A stretch of 64,000 bases of DNA from positions 62,001-126,000 of the forward strand of contig NZ_JACHEM010000003.1 in assembly GCF_014207445.1 (NCBI RefSeq), written 5' to 3'. The position numbers were made by a program, and so were the translations under genes. Within the stretch, counting starts at the first letter, position 1; each line of letters opens with the position of its first letter. The DNA is from Streptomyces candidus (GTDB lineage Bacteria; Actinomycetota; Actinomycetes; Streptomycetales; Streptomycetaceae). The notes beneath the pieces were generated by a model. The model made no database searches. It saw only the letters and a program-made list of their open reading frames with translations, and was not told the origin of the DNA. Of the stretch, positions 60,717-64,000 are shown piece after piece.

Positions 60717-61388
60717 TCAGGAATTCAGATACGTCAGCACCGCCAGCACCCGCCGGTGGTCCCCGACGCTCGGCGACAGGCCGAGCTTCAGGAAGATGTT
60801 GCTGACGTGCTTCTCCACCGCCCCGTCGCTCACCACCAGCTGCTTGGCGACCGCCGAGTTGGTCCGCCCCTCCGCCATGAGCCCCAGGACCTCCCGCTCG
60901 CGCGGGGTGAGCCCGGCCAGGACGTCCTGCTTGCGGCTCCGGCCCAGGAGCTGGGCCACCACCTCGGGGTCCAGGGCGGTGCCGCCCCTGGCCACCCGCA
61001 CCACGGCGTCCACGAACTCCCGGACCTCGGCGACCCGGTCCTTCAGCAGATAGCCGACCCCCGTACTGGATTCGGCCAGCAACTCCGTCGCGTACTGCTC
61101 CTCCACGTACTGCGACAGGACGAGCACCCCGATGCCGGGGTGCTCCCGCCGCAGCCGCACCGCGGCCCTGACCCCCTCGTCGGTGTGCGTCGGCGGCATC
61201 CGCACGTCCGCCACCACGACGTCCGGCAGCTCCCCCCGCGAGGCCAGTTCGGCCACGGTCTTGACCAGGGCTTCCCCGTCCCCGACACCCGCGACCACGT
61301 CGTGGCCGAGGTCGGTCAGCAACCGGGTGAGGCCCTCCCGAAGAAGTACCGAATCCTCGGCGATGACCACGCGCACCCTGTCTCCCAC
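60717..61388 (-). CDS. NarL/LuxR-family response regulator
   Basis: 223 residues. Receiver domain: acidic pocket VVIAEDSVLLREGL, phosphoacceptor Asp in PDVVVADVRMPP, switch residues VLVLSQYVEEQYATEL and Lys in GYLLKDRV. Output: LuxR HTH GLTPREREVLGLMAEGRTNS AVAKQLVVSDGAVEKHVSNIF. GTG at 61388 has AGGAAG upstream at normal spacing; ATG at 61424 is an in-frame alternative giving 235 residues. Presumed partner of one or both sensor kinases just upstream. No terminator separates it from korAB. Confidence 0.93.
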   Translation of the reverse strand: MGDRVRVVIAEDSVLLREGLTRLLTDLGHDVVAGVGDGEALVKTVAELASRGELPDVVVADVRMPPTHTDEGVRAAVRLRREHPGIGVLVLSQYVEEQYATELLAESSTGVGYLLKDRVAEVREFVDAVVRVARGGTALDPEVVAQLLGRSRKQDVLAGLTPREREVLGLMAEGRTNSAVAKQLVVSDGAVEKHVSNIFLKLGLSPSVGDHRRVLAVLTYLNS

Positions 61389-61531
61389 GACTCTTCCTGC
61401 CCCCAGCTCCGGTGTGTCCAGCATTCGACCGCCCCCAGCATCCCAGCACCCGGACCGGTCTGCGCCCGAGTGGCGGGAAAGAGAGGGGAGGGGAATCCGG
61501 AGCGGGCGCCGTCGCACCCGGGCCCGGCCGG

Positions 61532-62857
61532 TCAGCCGCGCCAGGGCAGTTCCGCGGTGACCGTCGTCGGACCACCGGCGGGGGAGTCGACGACCAGGAC
61601 GCCGTCGACCGCGTCCAGCCGCTCCGCGAGACCCGCCAGCCCCGAACCGCCGCCCGTGCTCGCGCCGCCCCGGCCGTCGTCGGTGACCTGGAGCATCAGC
61701 CGCCCGTCCGTGTGCCACACCTCGATCGACGCCCGGGTGGCCCGGGCGTGCTTGCTGACGTTCTGGAGGAGTTCGGAGACCGTGAAATAGGCGATGCCCT
61801 CGATCGCCGGGGCCGGCCGGGCCGGCAGGTCCACCTCGACCTGCACCGGGACCGCGCACCGCGAGGCGATCGCCGACAGCGCCGCGTCCAGGCCCCGGTC
61901 GGTGAGCACCGCGGGGTGGATGCCGCGGGCCAGGTCGCGCAGTTCCTGCAACGCCACCTTCACCTCGCCGTGCGCCTCGTCCACCATGCGGGCGGCCGCC
62001 TCGGGGTCCTCGGCCAGCTTCTCCTTCGCGAGCCCGAGGTCCATGGCCAGCGCGACGAGGCGGGCCTGCGCCCCGTCGTGCAGGTCGCGTTCGATGCGCC
62101 GCAGGTCGGCGGCGGCCGTGTCGACGACCACCCCGCGGTCCGACTCCAGCTCGCTGACCCTGCTGTCGAGGGCGGACCGGCCGAGCAGGCCGGACACCAT
62201 CAGCCGGTCCACCGACACCAGGGCCCGGGTGACCCAGGGGCAGGCGATCACGAGGACCAGGCCTATCGCGCTGATCAGAGCCATCTCCAGCGGGGTGTTC
62301 AGGTAGACCTGGTTGTCCATGTCGCTGTAGAGCTGGACGCCCTTCGAGCCGTCCGCGTGCGTGACGGCCCATCCGTACAGCGGGTACGTGAGGGCTGCCA
62401 GGCCGTACGACCAGAACACCACCGCCACGCTGAACGAGAAGACCGCCCACGGCATGTGCAGCACCCCGTACAGCAGGTGCCGCCAGGACACCCCGCTCTT
62501 CAGGACCGCCCCGATCCAGCCCATCGCACCGGGCCTGGCCTTGCGCAGAGCCTGCGGCGGCGGCACGTCCAGCCCCAGCAGCACCCGGGCCCGGGCCCGT
62601 TCCAGCGCGCCGAAGCCCCGGAACAGGGCGAGCCCACCGGCCAGTACGGGGATGCCGAGGAAGGTCACCAGCAGCCCGGCCCCCAGCGAGATGGTGCTCA
62701 CCGCGAGGACGAAGGCCACCATGGCCAGCGGCAGGCCGCACACCACGTACGCGAGCTCACGCCAGGCCCGGCCCTCGAACGGCGCGCGCAGTACCGGCGG
62801 AACGCGATGTTCCCGGGGACCGTGGTCCCGGGTGCGAGGGGCGTAGTCCGTGGCCAT
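61532..62857 (-). CDS. Sensor histidine kinase with PspC/sensor-type membrane domain (copy 1)
   Basis: 441 residues. N-terminal putative-sensor membrane domain with four to five spans (VCGLPLAMVAFVLAVSTISL, LLYGVLHMPWAVFSFSVAVV, ALISAIGLVLVIACPW); HisKA_3 dimerisation helix with the phosphorylated His in RRIERDLHDGAQARLVALAM; HATPase with N-box YFTVSELLQNVSKHARA and G-boxes DDGRGG and GSGLAGL. The signal is unknown; the short extracytoplasmic loop (THADGSKGVQLYSDMDNQ) may detect envelope stress. ATG at 62857 with a distant GGAAG. Tandem paralogue of the next kinase, with very similar DNA in the catalytic half. Confidence 0.94.
   Translation of the reverse strand: MATDYAPRTRDHGPREHRVPPVLRAPFEGRAWRELAYVVCGLPLAMVAFVLAVSTISLGAGLLVTFLGIPVLAGGLALFRGFGALERARARVLLGLDVPPPQALRKARPGAMGWIGAVLKSGVSWRHLLYGVLHMPWAVFSFSVAVVFWSYGLAALTYPLYGWAVTHADGSKGVQLYSDMDNQVYLNTPLEMALISAIGLVLVIACPWVTRALVSVDRLMVSGLLGRSALDSRVSELESDRGVVVDTAAADLRRIERDLHDGAQARLVALAMDLGLAKEKLAEDPEAAARMVDEAHGEVKVALQELRDLARGIHPAVLTDRGLDAALSAIASRCAVPVQVEVDLPARPAPAIEGIAYFTVSELLQNVSKHARATRASIEVWHTDGRLMLQVTDDGRGGASTGGGSGLAGLAERLDAVDGVLVVDSPAGGPTTVTAELPWRG
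62052..62134. repeat. 83-bp identical segment shared by the two kinase genes (copy 1)
   Basis: Identical base for base to 63636-63718. It encodes the HisKA_3 helix around the phosphorylated histidine (DTAAADLRRIERDLHDGAQA). A second shared block, about 140 bases with only a handful of mismatches, runs from ~61845 to ~61985 (copy 2 ~63425-63565). Confidence 0.9.
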
Positions 62858-63034
62858 GATGCCGTCCGTTTCTTCCGTGCGGAACGCTGCCGCCGCCGGG
62901 CCGGATGCCCGGTGGTTGTGCTTGTCCAAGACTGCTGGTCCGCGACGCCCCGGACCATGAGGTAAAGCTCCGTCCTTCCCGGGGGTTTACCCCACCCCCG
63001 GCCCCGCGCCGCATCGCAGGGCACCCCCTGCCGT

Positions 63035-64000
63035 CTACCGCACCCGGTGCCCCTGCCCGTCGGCGGCGACCCGCCCGCCCGCCCGTCGTCCCCCGTCGCG
63101 CGTCTCCCCCGGCGCCCGCTCCCGCCAGGGCAGTTCCGCCGTCACGGTCGTCCCCGCGCCCGGCGGCGAATCCACCGTCAACAGCCCGTCCACCGCCCCC
63201 AGCCGGTCCGCGAGCCCCGCCATCCCGGTACCGCCGTCCAGCCGCGCACCGCCGAGCCCGTCGTCCCGGACCTGGATCAGCAACCGGCTGCCGGACCGCC
63301 ACACGTCGACCGACGCGGACCGCGCCCGGCTGTGTTTGCTGACGTTCTGGAGCAGCTCGGAGACCGTGAAGTACGCGATGCCCTCGATGGCCTCCGCCGG
63401 CCGCTCACCGAGCTCCGTCGTCACCTGCACCGGGACCGTGCACCGCGAGGCGATCGCCGACAGGGCCGCGTCCAGGCCCCGGTCGGTGAGCACCGCGGGG
63501 TGGATGCCACGGGCCAGGTCGCGCAGTTCCTGCAACGCCAGCTTCACCTCGCCGTGCGCCTCGCCGACCATCCTCGCCGCGGTCTCCGGGTCGTCCAGCA
63601 GCTTCTCCTTCGCCAGCCCGAGCCCCATCGCGAGGGCGACGAGGCGGGCCTGCGCCCCGTCGTGCAGGTCGCGTTCGATGCGCCGCAGGTCGGCGGCGGC
63701 CGTGTCGACGACCACCCCCCGGTCGGACTCCAGCTCCGCGATGCGCCGCTCCAGCTCGCCCGACGGCGACAGCAGCCCCCGGACCATCGCCCGGTCCACG
63801 TTGGTCAGCCCCCGGGCCACGTACCCCAGTACCGGCCACAGCAGCACCGTGCTCACCAGCGCCACCGTGAACGTCAGGATTCCCCACGGCAGCCGGATCA
63901 CCGAGTACAGCACCGACCGCCAGCCCACCGGGTCCTTCAGCGCGGTCCACAGCCAGGGGAAGAGACCGTCCTGCGTGCGGGCCGCCCTGAGCGGGCTCGG
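63035..64000 (-). CDS. Sensor histidine kinase (copy 2), N-terminus outside window
   Basis: The visible 321 residues hold the end of the membrane domain (LYSVIRLPWGILTFTVALVS), the HisKA_3 helix with RRIERDLHDGAQARLVALAM, N-box YFTVSELLQNVSKHSRA, and G-boxes DDGLGG and GTGMAGL. The frame is open to base 64000, so the start lies upstream. A ~25-residue Arg/Gly-rich tail (ERAPGETRDGGRRAGG) extends past the usual ELPWR end. Paralogue of the kinase at 61532-62857, about 180 bases apart and in the same direction; either may phosphorylate the single response regulator. Confidence 0.93.
   Translation of the reverse strand, partial: PSPLRAARTQDGLFPWLWTALKDPVGWRSVLYSVIRLPWGILTFTVALVSTVLLWPVLGYVARGLTNVDRAMVRGLLSPSGELERRIAELESDRGVVVDTAAADLRRIERDLHDGAQARLVALAMGLGLAKEKLLDDPETAARMVGEAHGEVKLALQELRDLARGIHPAVLTDRGLDAALSAIASRCTVPVQVTTELGERPAEAIEGIAYFTVSELLQNVSKHSRARSASVDVWRSGSRLLIQVRDDGLGGARLDGGTGMAGLADRLGAVDGLLTVDSPPGAGTTVTAELPWRERAPGETRDGGRRAGGRVAADGQGHRVR
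63636..63718. repeat. 83-bp identical segment shared by the two kinase genes (copy 2)
   Basis: Exact copy of 62052-62134 in the same orientation, about 1.58 kb apart; direct repeats of this length can recombine and delete or fuse the kinases. Confidence 0.9.

Overview
The window is a piece of a very GC-rich actinobacterial chromosome, almost certainly Streptomyces or a close relative. The signs are third-codon-position G/C throughout, many GTG starts with stop/start overlaps, chaplins, an LAXTG sortase signal, a Streptomyces griseus-type aminopeptidase, and the futalosine menaquinone genes mqnA and mqnC beside a 14-gene nuo operon. No rRNA, tRNA, insertion sequence, prophage or CRISPR array was seen. 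Links to S. coelicolor loci are from memory, not from a search.

Layout. 1-4.1 kb: the 5' part of a CYP105-like P450, a broken SnoaL/NTF2-like gene, a DUF5949-like gene, then a block of four small secreted proteins on the minus strand: a sortase-anchored long chaplin and a short chaplin, bracketed by two proteins that both end in an LGGLPLG-type tail. 4.4-8.7 kb: secreted lipase, AraC-type regulator and a divergent fatty acyl-CoA ligase interrupted by an in-frame TAG. 8.8-19.7 kb: cold-shock protein, mqnA, a lipoprotein esterase, a kinase remnant, a CPA2 antiporter, a PrsW protease, a truncated DUF2975 gene with its HTH partner, then mqnC, an amidohydrolase-like protein, menG, glutaminase and a zinc-ribbon membrane protein. 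19.8-25 kb: GNAT, geranylgeranyl (menaquinone) reductase, a PLP dehydratase-like enzyme, an NmrA-like protein and an NlpC/P60 hydrolase.

25.6-41.7 kb is the complete nuoA-N operon. A Rex-type operator lies upstream and a strong hairpin terminator follows. 41.9-48.5 kb: recQ, fumarylacetoacetase, a GPP34 protein, an epoxide hydrolase, and eroded WYL-regulator and POT-transporter remnants. 48.7-54.2 kb: polyprenyl diphosphate synthase, a LolA-like/sigma-E regulatory-like membrane protein, an ABC ATPase-permease pair whose ATPase has a mutated P-loop, and a TetR regulator. 54.4-64 kb, all minus strand: M28 aminopeptidase with a P-domain, an RarD-like exporter, korB-korA, and a LuxR-type response regulator with two tandem, highly similar sensor kinases; the second kinase runs off the window.

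How it fits together. The core is a respiratory and quinone module: mqnA and mqnC build the naphthoquinone nucleus, the polyprenyl synthase supplies the side chain, menG methylates the ring, and the reductase partly saturates the tail. Complex I then feeds electrons to that menaquinone, while KorAB supplies reducing power from 2-oxoglutarate. Around this core, at least six genes are broken or truncated, which suggests local gene erosion. Seven genes have a TANNNT-like -10 element (one imperfect) exactly six bases before the start codon, the pattern of leaderless mRNAs.
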